The position numbers and the translations under genes were made by a program. The notes under the pieces were generated by a model. That model saw only the letters and a program-made list of their open reading frames with translations, was not told the origin of the DNA and did no database searches. From assembly GCA_031267795.1 (NCBI GenBank), contig JAIRYK010000020.1, positions 1 to 64,000 on the forward strand: DNA of 64,000 nt, given 5' to 3'. Below, one piece after another: positions 52,550-61,347 of this stretch (position 1 is its first letter; each line of letters begins with the position of its first letter). Origin of the DNA: Candidatus Endomicrobiellum devescovinae (GTDB lineage Bacteria > Elusimicrobiota > Endomicrobiia > Endomicrobiales > Endomicrobiaceae).

Positions 52550-53469
52550 TTTTTTTTCATATGAATCAGCTAGGAGACCTTTTGTTTTCTCTTCCAGTTC
52601 TTAAAGCCGCCAAACAAGAACTTAATACAAAAATATTTTCTGTGGTTAAAGCATCGCTGGCACCTCTTCTTACAGCTTCTAACCTTGTAGATGAGACAAT
52701 GCCAAAAGATAGAAATATAATAGTAAAGTTTTTAAAAAAAGAGAAAGTTAGCAAAGCGATACTTTTTTCTGAATCTCCGAGTTCTTTACTTTATGCGTAT
52801 TTGGGTGGGATAAAAAGCAGGATTGGTTTTAATACAGCTTCTTTGAGTTTTTTGCTTACAAAGAAAGCCGAAAGGGTTGGCGTTCCGTCTTTGTTTAACA
52901 ATAGAGAGTTGGGTTTTTCCGCAGGTCTTAAATCAATACAGCAAGACTATGCAGGGCTAATAAATATTCCTGAAGAAAATATAGAAAATGTAAAAAAATG
53001 GTTTGGAGATAATGACCTTGATGCGTCAAAAACAATTGCGATTTCAATAGGTGCTAGCAAAAGACGGCAAGACAAATGTTTAGAAGAGTACAAATGGATT
53101 GAAGTTATAAACGTTTTATCTGAAAAAGGTTTTAACTGTGTCCTTTCAGGCGCTGCATGGGAAAAAGAAATTTTGAATAGCACAGCTAAAAAATGTAGAA
53201 TAGCTCCTAAGGTATTTTCTGCCGAGAATGGTATTTTAGACAGCGCAGCTTTTCTAAAAAAGTGCGAGTTGTTTACAGGAATAGATTCAGGGGCTATGCA
53301 TTTAGCTGCAGCAGTCGGAACAAAGTGCGTAGCAGTGTTTGGTTATACGGATCCCAGTCAAGTAGGACCTATGCCTTTAAAAAATCACATAGTGATAAAA
53401 AAAGAAAAAGTTTCAGATATTACTTCTGATGATATAATCTCAAAAGTTTTGCGGTTGCAATATAAATAA
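52537..53469 (+). CDS. Glycosyltransferase family 9 protein
   Basis: The 310-residue protein keeps the GT9 pattern: FFHMNQLGDLLFSLPVL at the start, ISIGASKRRQDKC, and GIDSGAMHLAAAVGTKCVAVFG at the nucleotide-sugar site. The acceptor may be heptose or another LPS core sugar. It is the third GT9 domain in a row. The different N-terminus suggests specialised function and not a recent tandem copy. Confidence 0.87.
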   Translation: MDKIVFFHMNQLGDLLFSLPVLKAAKQELNTKIFSVVKASLAPLLTASNLVDETMPKDRNIIVKFLKKEKVSKAILFSESPSSLLYAYLGGIKSRIGFNTASLSFLLTKKAERVGVPSLFNNRELGFSAGLKSIQQDYAGLINIPEENIENVKKWFGDNDLDASKTIAISIGASKRRQDKCLEEYKWIEVINVLSEKGFNCVLSGAAWEKEILNSTAKKCRIAPKVFSAENGILDSAAFLKKCELFTGIDSGAMHLAAAVGTKCVAVFGYTDPSQVGPMPLKNHIVIKKEKVSDITSDDIISKVLRLQYK

Positions 53470-53490
53470 TAAAGACTAAGAGGAACGAAC

Positions 53491-55173
53491 ATGGCGCAGA
53501 AAACATCATGTATTTCAGAACTTCAATGCGAGAGATCAAGATTTAAGCCCGAACTTCCAGAAGTGCTAAAAAAAGGAGTGGCTTTTGTAAAAGCTGTAAA
53601 GGGAAAACCGACGCAATCAGTTGCTGACCAAGTCAAAGTAAGAGAGCTTTTCAAAAATACTTACGGTTTGCCGATAGTAAAATTTAAAAAAGGCGCAAAT
53701 CCTGCTGCTAAAAAGAAAATAATAAATGTCGCAGTTGTTCTTTCAGGAGGGCAAGCTCCCGGAGGACACAACGTTATAGCAGGTCTTTTTGATGGTCTCA
53801 AGCAGGCAAATAAAAAGAATGAGTTAATAGGGTATCTCGGAGGACCTTCGGGAATTTTAAAAAAGAGTTTTAAAAAAATTGACGAAAAAGTTCTTGCCCA
53901 GTATAGAAATACTGGCGGTTTTGACTATATACAATCTGGGAGAACAAAAATTGAATCCGTTGAACAGTTTTGTTCAACAAAAGATAACTTGGACGTATGC
54001 AACGTAAATGCTTTAGTAGTTGTTGGAGGTGACGATTCTAATACAAACGCTGCTATGATTGCCGAGTATTTGAAACAGGAAAATGTGGACAAATGCGTAA
54101 TAGGAGTGCCTAAAACAATTGATGGTGATTTAAAAAATAAATATATAGAAACATCGTTTGGTTTTGACACCGCAACAAAAATTTATGCTGAGCTTGTAGG
54201 AAATATATGCAGAGACGCAATTTCAGCTCAAAAATATTGGCATTTTGTCCGCTTAATGGGCAGAAGCGCTTCCCATATAACTTTAGAAGTAGGTTTTAAG
54301 ACGCAACCTAATATTGTCTTAATCGGCGAAGAAATTTTAGCCAAGAAAATGACGCTTTCAAAAGTCGTTGATAGTATTGTTGAAGTTATAATTAAGCGTT
54401 CACAAGACGGTAAAAATTTTGGAATATGTTTGGTGCCTGAAGGACTTATAGAATTTATACCCGAGATGAAAGAGTTAATTGCTGCATTGAATGATATTTT
54501 GGCGGATAATGCCGATAAGTTTACAGAGCTTTCAAGTATGGAAGAAAAGAAGAATTTTGTATGCAGCAAGCTCTCAAACAAGCTTTCAGATTTAATGTGC
54601 TCTTTGCCAGCAGGTATAGCTTCTCAGCTTATGTCAGACAGAGATCCTCATGGAAATGTTGCCGTATCTATGATTGAAACAGAAAAACTTCTGATTGAAA
54701 TGATTCAAAAAAGACTTGCAGAACTAAAAAAGAAAGATAAATATAAAGGCAAATTCTCAAGCGTAACGCATTTCTTTGGATATGAGGGGCGTTGTGGATT
54801 CCCTTCAAACTTTGATGCAAACTATACATATGCTCTGGGTTATAATGCAGCAGCTCTTATTCTTAACGGTCTTACAGGGTATATGTCTTTTGTAGGAAAC
54901 CTTCTAAAAGCTCCTAAGCAATGGGAGTGTGGCGGTATTCCTATAACTATGATGATGAACGTTGAAAGAAGAAACGGAAAAGATAAACCTGTTATCCAGA
55001 AGGCATTGGTTGATTTGAATGGTAAACCATTTAAAGAGTTTGTGAAGATGAGAGACAAATGGGCAGTGTCTGAGAGTTACGTATTCCCCGGACCTATCCA
55101 GTATTTTGGTCCTGCAAATGTTTCTGGAATAACAACAAGAACGCTTCAGTATGAGCAATCTAAAAAGAAATAA
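53491..55173 (+). CDS. pfp: PPi-dependent 6-phosphofructokinase (long form)
   Basis: This is the glycolytic phosphofructokinase that uses pyrophosphate. The 560-residue protein has VVLSGGQAPGGHNVI, VVGGDDSNTNAAM (the Asp after GGD that marks PPi enzymes), GVPKTIDGDL (catalytic loop with the PPi-type lysine) and LMGRSASHITLE. It belongs to the long, plant-beta-subunit-like group. It closes the LPS gene block and is followed by a strong terminator. Confidence 0.94.
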   Translation: MAQKTSCISELQCERSRFKPELPEVLKKGVAFVKAVKGKPTQSVADQVKVRELFKNTYGLPIVKFKKGANPAAKKKIINVAVVLSGGQAPGGHNVIAGLFDGLKQANKKNELIGYLGGPSGILKKSFKKIDEKVLAQYRNTGGFDYIQSGRTKIESVEQFCSTKDNLDVCNVNALVVVGGDDSNTNAAMIAEYLKQENVDKCVIGVPKTIDGDLKNKYIETSFGFDTATKIYAELVGNICRDAISAQKYWHFVRLMGRSASHITLEVGFKTQPNIVLIGEEILAKKMTLSKVVDSIVEVIIKRSQDGKNFGICLVPEGLIEFIPEMKELIAALNDILADNADKFTELSSMEEKKNFVCSKLSNKLSDLMCSLPAGIASQLMSDRDPHGNVAVSMIETEKLLIEMIQKRLAELKKKDKYKGKFSSVTHFFGYEGRCGFPSNFDANYTYALGYNAAALILNGLTGYMSFVGNLLKAPKQWECGGIPITMMMNVERRNGKDKPVIQKALVDLNGKPFKEFVKMRDKWAVSESYVFPGPIQYFGPANVSGITTRTLQYEQSKKK

Positions 55174-55183
55174 TCTAAAAATA

Positions 55184-55214
55184 AAAAAGCCCGACAACAC
55201 ACGTCGGGCTTTTT
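55184..55214 (+). terminator. Intrinsic terminator after PPi-PFK
   Basis: AAAAAGCCCGAC/GTCGGGCTTTTT with a seven-base loop is a textbook GC-rich stem and T-run. It starts 11 bases after the stop. Confidence 0.92.
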
Positions 55215-55217
55215 GTT

Positions 55218-55233
55218 CAATAAACTCAGGTAC
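55218..55233 (+). repeat. Short dispersed-repeat core
   Basis: CAATAAACTCAGGTAC matches the core of the 40-bp repeat at 2162-2177. It lies 14 bases beyond the stop of the reverse-strand DUF4097-like gene. Confidence 0.45.
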
Positions 55234-55246
55234 TGATAAACAATTA

Positions 55247-55882
55247 TTATTTTATTTCCAGCGTGCCCTTAAATTCATGAGAATCAATTACTAAATTATC
55301 CCTTTTTACACTCTTGTCTAAATTAAATATCATTTTGCCAGCGCCGTGTATTGCATAAGTATAAAATGATGGTACTTTATTAAGAGTTACATTTATGTCA
55401 GCTTTGGAACTTTCTATATCAAGTGCTTTGAAAAAGCCAGATATATCTACTTTGGCATCAATTGTGTCTATTTCTGCTTTTCCGTTAAAGTTATTTACCG
55501 TAACTGAACCTGCCGCAGCGTCAATGCTTAAAAACCCTGATAAGTTGTCAACTGTTACATTTGCCAACGTTGAATTTATTTCCATGTCAGCTGTTTTGGG
55601 TACAATGATATTCACCGTAGTATTTTCCGTGATTTCAGAATCTACAAGATAAACATTCAATTCTTTTCCTCCAACTACATAAATCTGTCTATCGGTGGAA
55701 GAAGACTTGCTCGGAGTTATATCTATTCTGATTTCTCTGACGTTGGTGCTTTTTACGTTAAGTTTTCCGTTTTTTATAATGATGTCTATTTCATTGATGT
55801 TTTTTGCTGGAAAAATATAGTTTTCAGCATAGGAGTAACATGTAACAAAACAAAGTGCTAAAACAAACAAAAAGTTATTCAT
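55247..55882 (-). CDS. Secreted DUF4097-like beta-helix adhesin-type protein
   Basis: The 211-residue product has a signal peptide (MNNFLFVLALCFVTCYSYA, cleavage near residue 19) and a mature domain made of short repeating beta strands (IIIKNGKLNVKS, VTVDNLSGFLSIDAAAGSVTVNNFNGKAEID). This is the pattern of DUF4097/GIN-domain right-handed solenoids. Such proteins lie in the periplasm or on the surface, and their role is unknown. The AGGAAGTTGT ribosome site on the reverse strand supports the start. Confidence 0.72.
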   Translation of the reverse strand: MNNFLFVLALCFVTCYSYAENYIFPAKNINEIDIIIKNGKLNVKSTNVREIRIDITPSKSSSTDRQIYVVGGKELNVYLVDSEITENTTVNIIVPKTADMEINSTLANVTVDNLSGFLSIDAAAGSVTVNNFNGKAEIDTIDAKVDISGFFKALDIESSKADINVTLNKVPSFYTYAIHGAGKMIFNLDKSVKRDNLVIDSHEFKGTLEIK

Positions 55883-56020
55883 ACAACTTCCTCCGTAAAA
55901 TGAAAAAGACCAAATTATATGCGTATTTGTATCATAGAAATTTGCGTAAAAACAGTCAAATTTGGTAAGATAAAAAGTACTCAGAAGTTTGAATATTTTT
56001 TATAAGATAAAGAAGTCAGA

Positions 56021-56110
56021 GGAGAGATGGCCGAGCGGTTTAAGGCGATAGTCTTGAAAACTATTGTGGGAGAAATTCCACCGGGGGTTCGAATCCCTCT
56101 CTCTCCGCCA
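56021..56110 (+). tRNA. tRNA-Ser (TGA) with encoded CCA
   Basis: GGAGAGA pairs with TCTCTCC in the acceptor stem, the anticodon loop CTTGAAA reads TGA, a long variable arm is present and GGTTCGAATCC forms the T arm. The 3' CCA is encoded at 56108-56110. Its 3' end is repeated at 59412, so it appears to be the target of an integrated element. Confidence 0.96.
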
Positions 56111-56173
56111 GTCTCTATTTTACAGCGTCGTAAAATTTGGGAAACAGAATATTTTTCTATAAATATTCTATAA
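56093..56173 (+). repeat. Left attachment-type direct repeat (tRNA-Ser 3' end)
   Basis: This 81-bp stretch begins in the T arm of tRNA-Ser and runs 63 bp past its CCA end. It matches 59412-59492 with about five differences by hand count. A duplicated tRNA 3' end flanking foreign genes is the hallmark of site-specific integration. Confidence 0.85.
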
Positions 56174-56264
56174 CTCATAAAATTATTTTATAAATATAGC
56201 TTGACAAGTTTAGTAAAAAGCATTACTGTTGTGTTTGAAGGGGTAGTACATAAAAGCAAACAAA

Positions 56265-56529
56265 ATGTCTGTTAAAGGCAATAAGATTATCAGCGTATCA
56301 GTTCCCGTTTACTTTTTTAGAGTAAGCACTGATAAACATGTTCACGCTCAATGCTCACCTTTAGGCATAATTAGAAGAAGAGCGTAATATAAAAGATGTT
56401 TTAAAAGAATTAGTCTGGAAAATTACGCGTACCGTCCGCAATACCAAAGAAGAGCCTATTGATGTCCCAATAGAACTGCTTGCGAGCAGAATAGTGAATT
56501 TGGAAATATCTGCAAGCGGATTAAACTAA
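56265..56529 (+). pseudogene. HicB-like antitoxin gene with internal deletion
   Basis: The N-terminal part (MSVKGNKIISVSVPVYFF, DKHVHAQCSPLG) resembles the RNase H-like HicB fold. After a deletion and frame change near 56370, a second part (LEEERNIKDVLKELVWKI, ending ISASGLN) reads to 56529. The order antitoxin-like then HicA toxin, with three bases between, supports a HicB identity. It appears non-functional. Confidence 0.5.
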
Positions 56530-56531
56530 TC

Positions 56532-56765
56532 ATGGGTGGCATCAATGCGGTTAGACTTAACAAGTTGCGTAACTTTTTAAGATATTATGGTTTTATAGAA
56601 ACAAGGCAAAAAGGAAGTCATTTAATTTTTACCAGATAAGGATTGGCTCGCCCGATGGTTGTGGCAGTACATGGAAAAGAAGTTGATTTTTACGATTGTT
56701 TGGAAATAATGAAGATTTTAAAGATGTCTAGGAACAACTTCTTGAAAAAACTGAAGAAGTACTAA
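56532..56765 (+). pseudogene. HicA-like mRNA interferase toxin gene with a nonsense codon
   Basis: The 77-codon frame reads as a HicA toxin: LRNFLRYYGFIETRQKGSHLIF, then GLARPMVVAVHGKEV, ending in ILKMSRNNFL. The histidine in KGSHLIF is the catalytic residue of the family. A single TAA about codon 36 lies between ..IFTR and GLARP. HicA would cleave mRNA when free of antitoxin. With both genes broken, the module is dead here. Confidence 0.7.
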
Positions 56766-56792
56766 GCATTTTACGGCTTGACAGAGCTGTTT

Positions 56793-56985
56793 TTAAACCT
56801 TGGTTATTAATATTATGTTTCTTGTATCATTTAATTTAACCATTTTAGGTAATCGTAACTTCAAACCTTTTCCAACCGCTATTGTATGCCTTTCTTCTAA
56901 TGTAGGCAATAAATTTAAATAATCTGAATCTATATAATTTTCTATTACCATTTCTGAAATCTCAAAACTTTTCTGTAAAGAAATT
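56793..56985 (-). pseudogene. Unidentified remnant downstream of RloB
   Basis: An open reverse-strand segment reads IEISLQKSFEISEMVIEN, then LPTLEERHTIAVGKGLK and LPKMVKL, ending ILITKV. It looks coding but has no start codon or ribosome site. It could be the last part of the decayed rloB region or a third gene of the defence operon. I do not recognise a family. Confidence 0.35.
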
Positions 56986-57340
56986 TCAATTTATACTTAC
57001 TCCACATTCATTAAAGATTGTTTCTATACATTCATGTATGCTTAAATCCGGATTGTCTATAAAATATTTAAATCCATAAATTTCTTTTGATTTTTTTAAA
57101 TAAAACATTGTGTTCATAACTGTTACTCTCGTAATCAAAAATATGAAAACAATTAGCTTCAGCAATTGGAATGTTTTTTATAAATTTTTTAGGACTTTTA
57201 TTCAATTTTGTTTCCAACTTCAGATTGAAGGTAGAATTTTGATTTACGTTCACAAGAGATTGCAAATGTTTAAAATACCATTCTTCAGTACCACCCTCAA
57301 GAGAAATATAAAATTTTACAACCTCCTTTCTATTCGGCAT
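56986..57340 (-). pseudogene. RloB-like (AbiLii-like) defence gene, frameshifted
   Basis: The start at 57340 follows ACGGAGATAGAA and encodes MPNRKEVVKFYISLEGGTEEWYFKHLQSL, matching the N-terminal CEGE/TExxYF motif of RloB proteins (Toprim-like). After about 80 residues the frame ends at 57068. The neighbouring frame continues (LKKSKEIYGFKYFIDNPDL, CIETIFNECG) to 56986. It lies directly downstream of the RloA-like ATPase, as in RloAB and AbiL systems. Confidence 0.6.
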
Positions 57341-57399
57341 TTCTATCTCCGTCTCTAAATATGTCGGATAAATCTATATCCTTTATGGCGCCATATTTG

Positions 57400-58669
57400 C
57401 TAATAAAATAATTCTTCATATAATCCGTAGTGCTTCTGACGGGAGTATCGCTGTTTGTGCCAAAATCCGACAGAGAATATAAGACGCTCGTTTTTTTTGT
57501 CTTCGTCTTTATCTACAAATTTTATTTCATCTCTTCTAAATAAAGGTTCTGCAAAGAGAGAATTATTTAAAAATATAGGGTTATGAGTATTAAATATTAA
57601 TTGCGCTCCGTTTTTATTTATTTCTTCATCGTGAAATATCTTAATTATATTCATAATTATCATAGGATGAACTGACGCCTCAAATTCGTCAATTATAAGA
57701 GTCTTGCCATTATATATTACATTAGCTACTATCGGCAACAAGTTGGCTATTCTAATTGTGCCGAGAGATTCAAATATTGATGATGGAATTACAATCGTAT
57801 CATTTTCGTATGGAACGATTGAAACCAATTTTACTTCTTTAGTATCTTTATCGTATGTATGACCAATTGTTGAAATAGTTCCAAGTTGTTTTAACGCTTT
57901 ATCAAAAAGCTTAGTGCGTATTATGGTTTTATTGTCAGCATCAGCATCTGTCATGTTTGGAACGAATTTAAACTTATCTGCGCTACAAATAACTATAAAA
58001 TTATAAGTAATCCATTTTTTTATATCTTTTACCAAATCAGGGCTAAATAAGCTTTTAAATCCAGATGTTAAAAATAATTCAGTTTTCTGCAAATTATTTT
58101 TAAGTATTTTCAATGTGAAATCTAATTTTTGTTCATTGAAATCTGTAGAAATAAATTCTTTGATATCTTTAAAATTTAATTTAATCCCATTATTGATATC
58201 TCTATAAAACAATTCTTTATCATCAATGAAAAGTTGTTCTTTTGTAATAGTTCTTTTATAATTTTTATCGATAAATTTACCAAATCTGGCAGATAGTCCA
58301 TATTTAAAAACTTTACTATTATTAATAAAAGAAATAGAAAATGCTGTTTCTTCGTCATTTTTTGAATAAACGTTTGGAATTAATTCAAGATTTGCATGTG
58401 AAGCATTTGTAAAATGTGATGGTTCTTTATTTAAGATGTTCCCTGCAAGTATTATCTCTCTAAAATCTTCCATCGCTTCAATAATATTTGTCTTTCCAGT
58501 ACCATTTGCTCCATATACAATAGAAGTAGGCAAGGCTTTATATTCTTTGCCGTCAGCGGCTTTCTTTAAGTATGCTGTTTTCCAAATCTTTGACTTTTGT
58601 CGGAATCATACTGAAAATAGCTTCTTCCTTAAAGGCTTTAAAGTTTTTCACCTTAAATTCTAATAACAT
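57400..58669 (-). pseudogene. RloA-like (AbiLi-like) AAA ATPase, frameshifted near its start
   Basis: An ATG at 58669 after GGAGACAATAA begins MLLEFKVKNFKAFKEEA, the usual opening of AAA_21/SMC-like ATPases. A one-base slip near 58555 then shifts the frame. The remaining 377 residues contain Walker A GANGTGKTN, the signature-like region, Walker B TLIIDEFEAS and the NTHNP motif. The protein would be the ATPase of an abortive-infection system paired with RloB. Translation from 58533 could yield an N-terminally shortened protein. Confidence 0.75.
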
Positions 58670-58776
58670 TTATTGTCTCCATTTGCTATTATAAAGCATC
58701 TGCTTAATAATTGTATATAAATTATTGTGATAAAGTCAATAATAATGCCACGTTATAGCATAATTTTAGTAATTAT

Positions 58777-59174
58777 TTAAGCTATACTTATCCAGCACTT
58801 GCGGTATTGCCCAATTAAATTTACAATCTTTTCTTCGTATTTGGCTGAATTGCTAATCCACTCAGTCTTGTCGTTTATCCCGACAAGAATACACCCTTGC
58901 GTGTCCTTTGCTGTGTTGCCTCTGTATCCGTATAGCCATGCGGTTTGGAACGTCTAACAGCAACGGAAGCCTTCTGTTGAATTTATAGCTGCAATTGATT
59001 ATTACTTTGTATTTGCCTTTACCTATAGCGTCTTTAGGCTCTAACGTGTTGCAAAAAAGGGTCTTTCTCTATGACATTCTTGCATTCGTCATAACCAGTA
59101 AGCCCTAGCGTTCCTATCGTATAGTCTTCTTTAAACACTCTTCTCTTTAAATATAACTCTAAGTCTTGTTTCAT
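58777..59174 (-). pseudogene. DUF5675 phage-type protein gene, frameshifted
   Basis: The ATG at 59174 opens MKQDLELYLKRRVFKEDYTIG, followed by AKDAIGKGKYKVIINCSYKFNRRLPLLLDVP. After a frame change the next part reads GNTAKDTQGCILVGINDKTEW and ends at 58777. This RAKDAIGKGKYKV, RLPLLL and GNTAKDTQGCILVG order is typical of DUF5675, found in phages and secretion-system loci. It occupies the right end of the tRNA-Ser island. Confidence 0.72.
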
Positions 59175-59411
59175 AAATGTCTTCTGCTCCTTAAGATTAA
59201 GTCTATGGAACTATTCCTTTACTATCTTCTCAAAGGACTTAGTTCTAAGGACATCATCTTCAATCTAATCAACTAAAAATATACGCTCAAACTAATTCTA
59301 ACATTCCCATCATAAACAATCCCGATTGCCGTATTCCTCATAAACAGGACAAAGTCCGAAATCCTGCGGTCTAAAAGAAGAAACGGAAAAATATTTCCCC
59401 ATAACAATATT

Positions 59412-59492
59412 ATCCCTATCTCTCCGCCAGTCTCTATTTTACAGCGTTGTAAAGTTTGAAAAACAGAATATTTTTCTATAAATATTCTATAA
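59412..59492 (+). repeat. Right attachment-type direct repeat
   Basis: This is the second copy of the tRNA-Ser 3' end plus 63 bp of downstream DNA (76 of 81 identical to 56093-56173 by hand count). Only the last 18 bases of the tRNA are present, so it is not a tRNA gene. It marks the right end of the integrated island. The gap 59175-59411 to its left shows no gene. Confidence 0.85.
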
Positions 59493-59635
59493 TTTTACTA
59501 TTTTCTTGATTTTATCATTTTGCTTCCTCTGTAAATATAGGACATTTAGATATTTATAACTTTGCATAAAATAACAATGTTGTATATAATTTAAGGTATT
59601 ATGACTTAATAAATTTAAAAGGAAGCGATGAATTC

Positions 59636-59937
59636 ATGAAAAAGAAATTTTTAGGAATTTGCTTAGCTATTTGTTTATGTTATTCTCAATCTTTTGCATT
59701 TTTTGACACTATAGGAGCTGTTGGTCAAGCTGCGGTGGCACAGTTATTGGCGGCGCAATCTTGGGAATGTCAGTGGTTAGTGTCACGTGTATTATCAATA
59801 GTAGCATAGTGGCAGGAATAGTTGGATGTATAAAGAGGATATTTAGCTGTTTTTTTCTTCGCAGAGTACAACTTGATCAACCTGACTGTCCCGCTAAGTT
59901 CGATTATCGTGTCCCTACCTCTACGTTTATACTTTAA
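59636..59937 (+). pseudogene. Short secreted-protein gene with a frameshift
   Basis: The ATG at 59636 encodes a clear signal peptide (MKKKFLGICLAICLCYSQSFA, cleavage near residue 21) and stops after 57 codons. Shifting one base near 59735 opens a longer, convincing mature region with a glycine/cysteine-rich hydrophobic stretch (CGGTVIGGAILGMSVVSVTC) and a polar tail ending at 59937. The general style resembles 17827-18210. No family is recognised. Confidence 0.55.
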
Positions 59938-60149
59938 TTGTAAAAGTCAGGGATTAGAGAGACCCTCCACCCCTTCCCCACCTTAATCAGTCCTTTTAAG
60001 CAGGGGAATTCTGGGAGATGAGGCAAGTATTCCTCCACGAGTGCAGTGGCGTAGTATGACCTCTTCTTTACGTCTCTATCGAGGTCTCTAAATACGTCTC
60101 TCACATCTTCGTATTGTAGGTGCATGTATATTCTTTTGAAGACCCCCAT
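59934..60149 (-). CDS. Possible small protein, 71 residues
   Basis: The frame encodes a charged sequence with helical character (VRDVFRDLDRDVKKRSYYATALVEEYL) and a basic, glycine-containing C-terminus (GLIKVGKGWRVSLIP). It begins 25 bases after the upstream secreted gene and has only a weak ribosome site. Its end overlaps the convergent gene by four bases. Coding potential looks fair, but I recognise no family. Confidence 0.35.
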   Translation of the reverse strand: MGVFKRIYMHLQYEDVRDVFRDLDRDVKKRSYYATALVEEYLPHLPEFPCLKGLIKVGKGWRVSLIPDFYN

Positions 60150-60173
60150 AGAAACATACTTACCTACTCTCCA

Positions 60174-60653
60174 CTAATTAGCATTTATTAAGCTAACTGT
60201 GTCTACAAAATAGGTGCTTCCCTCTACCATTCTTTCAGTTCTTTTTAATGGATTATTAGAATAGTAACTTACTCCCATTGCCCCTGCGCTTCTTATAAAA
60301 CTCCAACCACTTTGCATTAAGTTGCCACCTCCTACCCATCCTAGCCCAATTCCAATATTTCTTAGCATTTCGCAACTCATTTCTATTATAGAGATCTTTC
60401 CAGTATGATAATTATATATGCTTTCTCCAGCTCCCAAAACACCATATATTGACCAGCACAGAGGAGCCAAATATGGATATGGAATACATGAGACCCCTAA
60501 ACACACTCCTTTAGCTATTGTGCATATAGATGCTCCATGGTTATATACGTAACTAAAACTCTGACTTACTTCCCATGCTTGTGCTTGCGAAGCTCCCATC
60601 ACGAGAACAAGAGACAAAGCCAAACATATAATTTTCTTTTTTATCATGTTCAT
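60174..60653 (-). CDS. Secreted hydrophobic, cysteine-containing protein
   Basis: The 159-residue product starts with a signal peptide (KKKIICLALSLVLVMGASQAQA, cleavage near residue 26). The mature part is glycine- and aromatic-rich, with cysteines in CTIAKGVCLGVSC and further hydrophobic segments (LGWVGGG, AGAMGVSYY), so it may be membrane-associated. No family is recognised. It resembles 17827-18210 in general style. A repeat core in reverse orientation lies at 60771-60802, upstream of its start. Confidence 0.65.
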   Translation of the reverse strand: MNMIKKKIICLALSLVLVMGASQAQAWEVSQSFSYVYNHGASICTIAKGVCLGVSCIPYPYLAPLCWSIYGVLGAGESIYNYHTGKISIIEMSCEMLRNIGIGLGWVGGGNLMQSGWSFIRSAGAMGVSYYSNNPLKRTERMVEGSTYFVDTVSLINAN

Positions 60654-60770
60654 AAAACATACCCCATTTACAGAATTCTTACACCACAGCTTCTTAATAC
60701 AAAATTTACATATTAATAATTTTTAATTTTGTAAATTTTTTGTAAAAAATATTGAAGATATAAATTTATC

Positions 60771-60802
60771 TGGTATCTAAACTTATCGTATAGATAAAAA
60801 GG
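60771..60802 (-). repeat. Relative of the 40-bp dispersed repeat (reverse orientation)
   Basis: Read on the reverse strand, the segment begins CCTTTTTATCTATACGATAA and resembles CCTTTTTACTCTATCCGATAA at 11-31. It lies about 120 bp upstream of the secreted gene at 60174-60653. The match is by eye and has a few differences. Confidence 0.35.
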
Positions 60803-61149
60803 GTTCTTTTTATCTAACTAAATTTAAGATTGTCTATATGATAGGTATTTTAAAAAGTTCTTCTTTTGAGTGCATAGTAAATAGATTGGTAGAAAGGATT
60901 TGTATAAAAAAATCATTTTGTCGTAAATTATATAACTTTATGATAAATTGAATATATTTAAGTACTTCTTTTTGGTGGTGGGAATCCAAAAGATATAGTC
61001 AGATGAACATATATGAATATTGCAACTGTATTACAATATTTTGGCAGATTATGCAGAGTTTATAATAGTTTATCAATTGAATTTTTGGTATTTAGGAAAG
61101 CCTTGTCCTAATAAAGAGACATTTATAACTTAAATCCCTCCAATATTTT
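60803..61149. other. Non-coding AT-rich stretch
   Basis: I see no gene, tRNA or strong hairpin here. It is AT-rich and full of stops on both strands. Confidence 0.4.
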
Positions 61150-61253
61150 TTATCTTATTTTAATAGAATAGTTAGTGGTATCTGTTTCATTTAGATTCAA
61201 AGCCAATCCGAGCGCCAGCAAAGCTCCTGCCTCTTCGCTAATTTGCGTTTTGA
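61150..61253 (-). pseudogene. C-terminal gene fragment, perhaps an OadG-like subunit
   Basis: A reverse-strand frame reads LKTQISEEAGALLALGLALN, then NETDTTNYSIKIR, and stops at 61150. The ISEE...ALALxL...SIKI layout is reminiscent of the C-terminus of small decarboxylase gamma (OadG) subunits, but this is a weak resemblance. There is no start, and a hairpin borders its 5' side. Confidence 0.2.
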
Positions 61254-61281
61254 GACCCCTCCGAAATAATTCGGAGGGGTC
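61254..61281. terminator. Strong GC-rich hairpin
   Basis: GACCCCTCCGAA pairs perfectly with TTCGGAGGGGTC around a four-base loop. It would end transcripts of the reverse-strand hydrolase gene at 61348-62146. Confidence 0.7.
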
Positions 61282-61347
61282 TTATTATTGACCGTTGAAA
61301 AACAAGAAACAATTTACAGTTAAATTACCATTTTCATAAGCCTAAAT

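Noticed and set aside
59412-59430. Second tRNA-Ser gene
   Set aside because: Only the last 18 bases of the tRNA are present, without D arm, anticodon or 5' acceptor strand. It is an attachment-site duplicate.
56021-59492. Complete prophage or active mobile element
   Set aside because: No integrase, structural, replication or lysis set is present, only decayed cargo genes between direct repeats.
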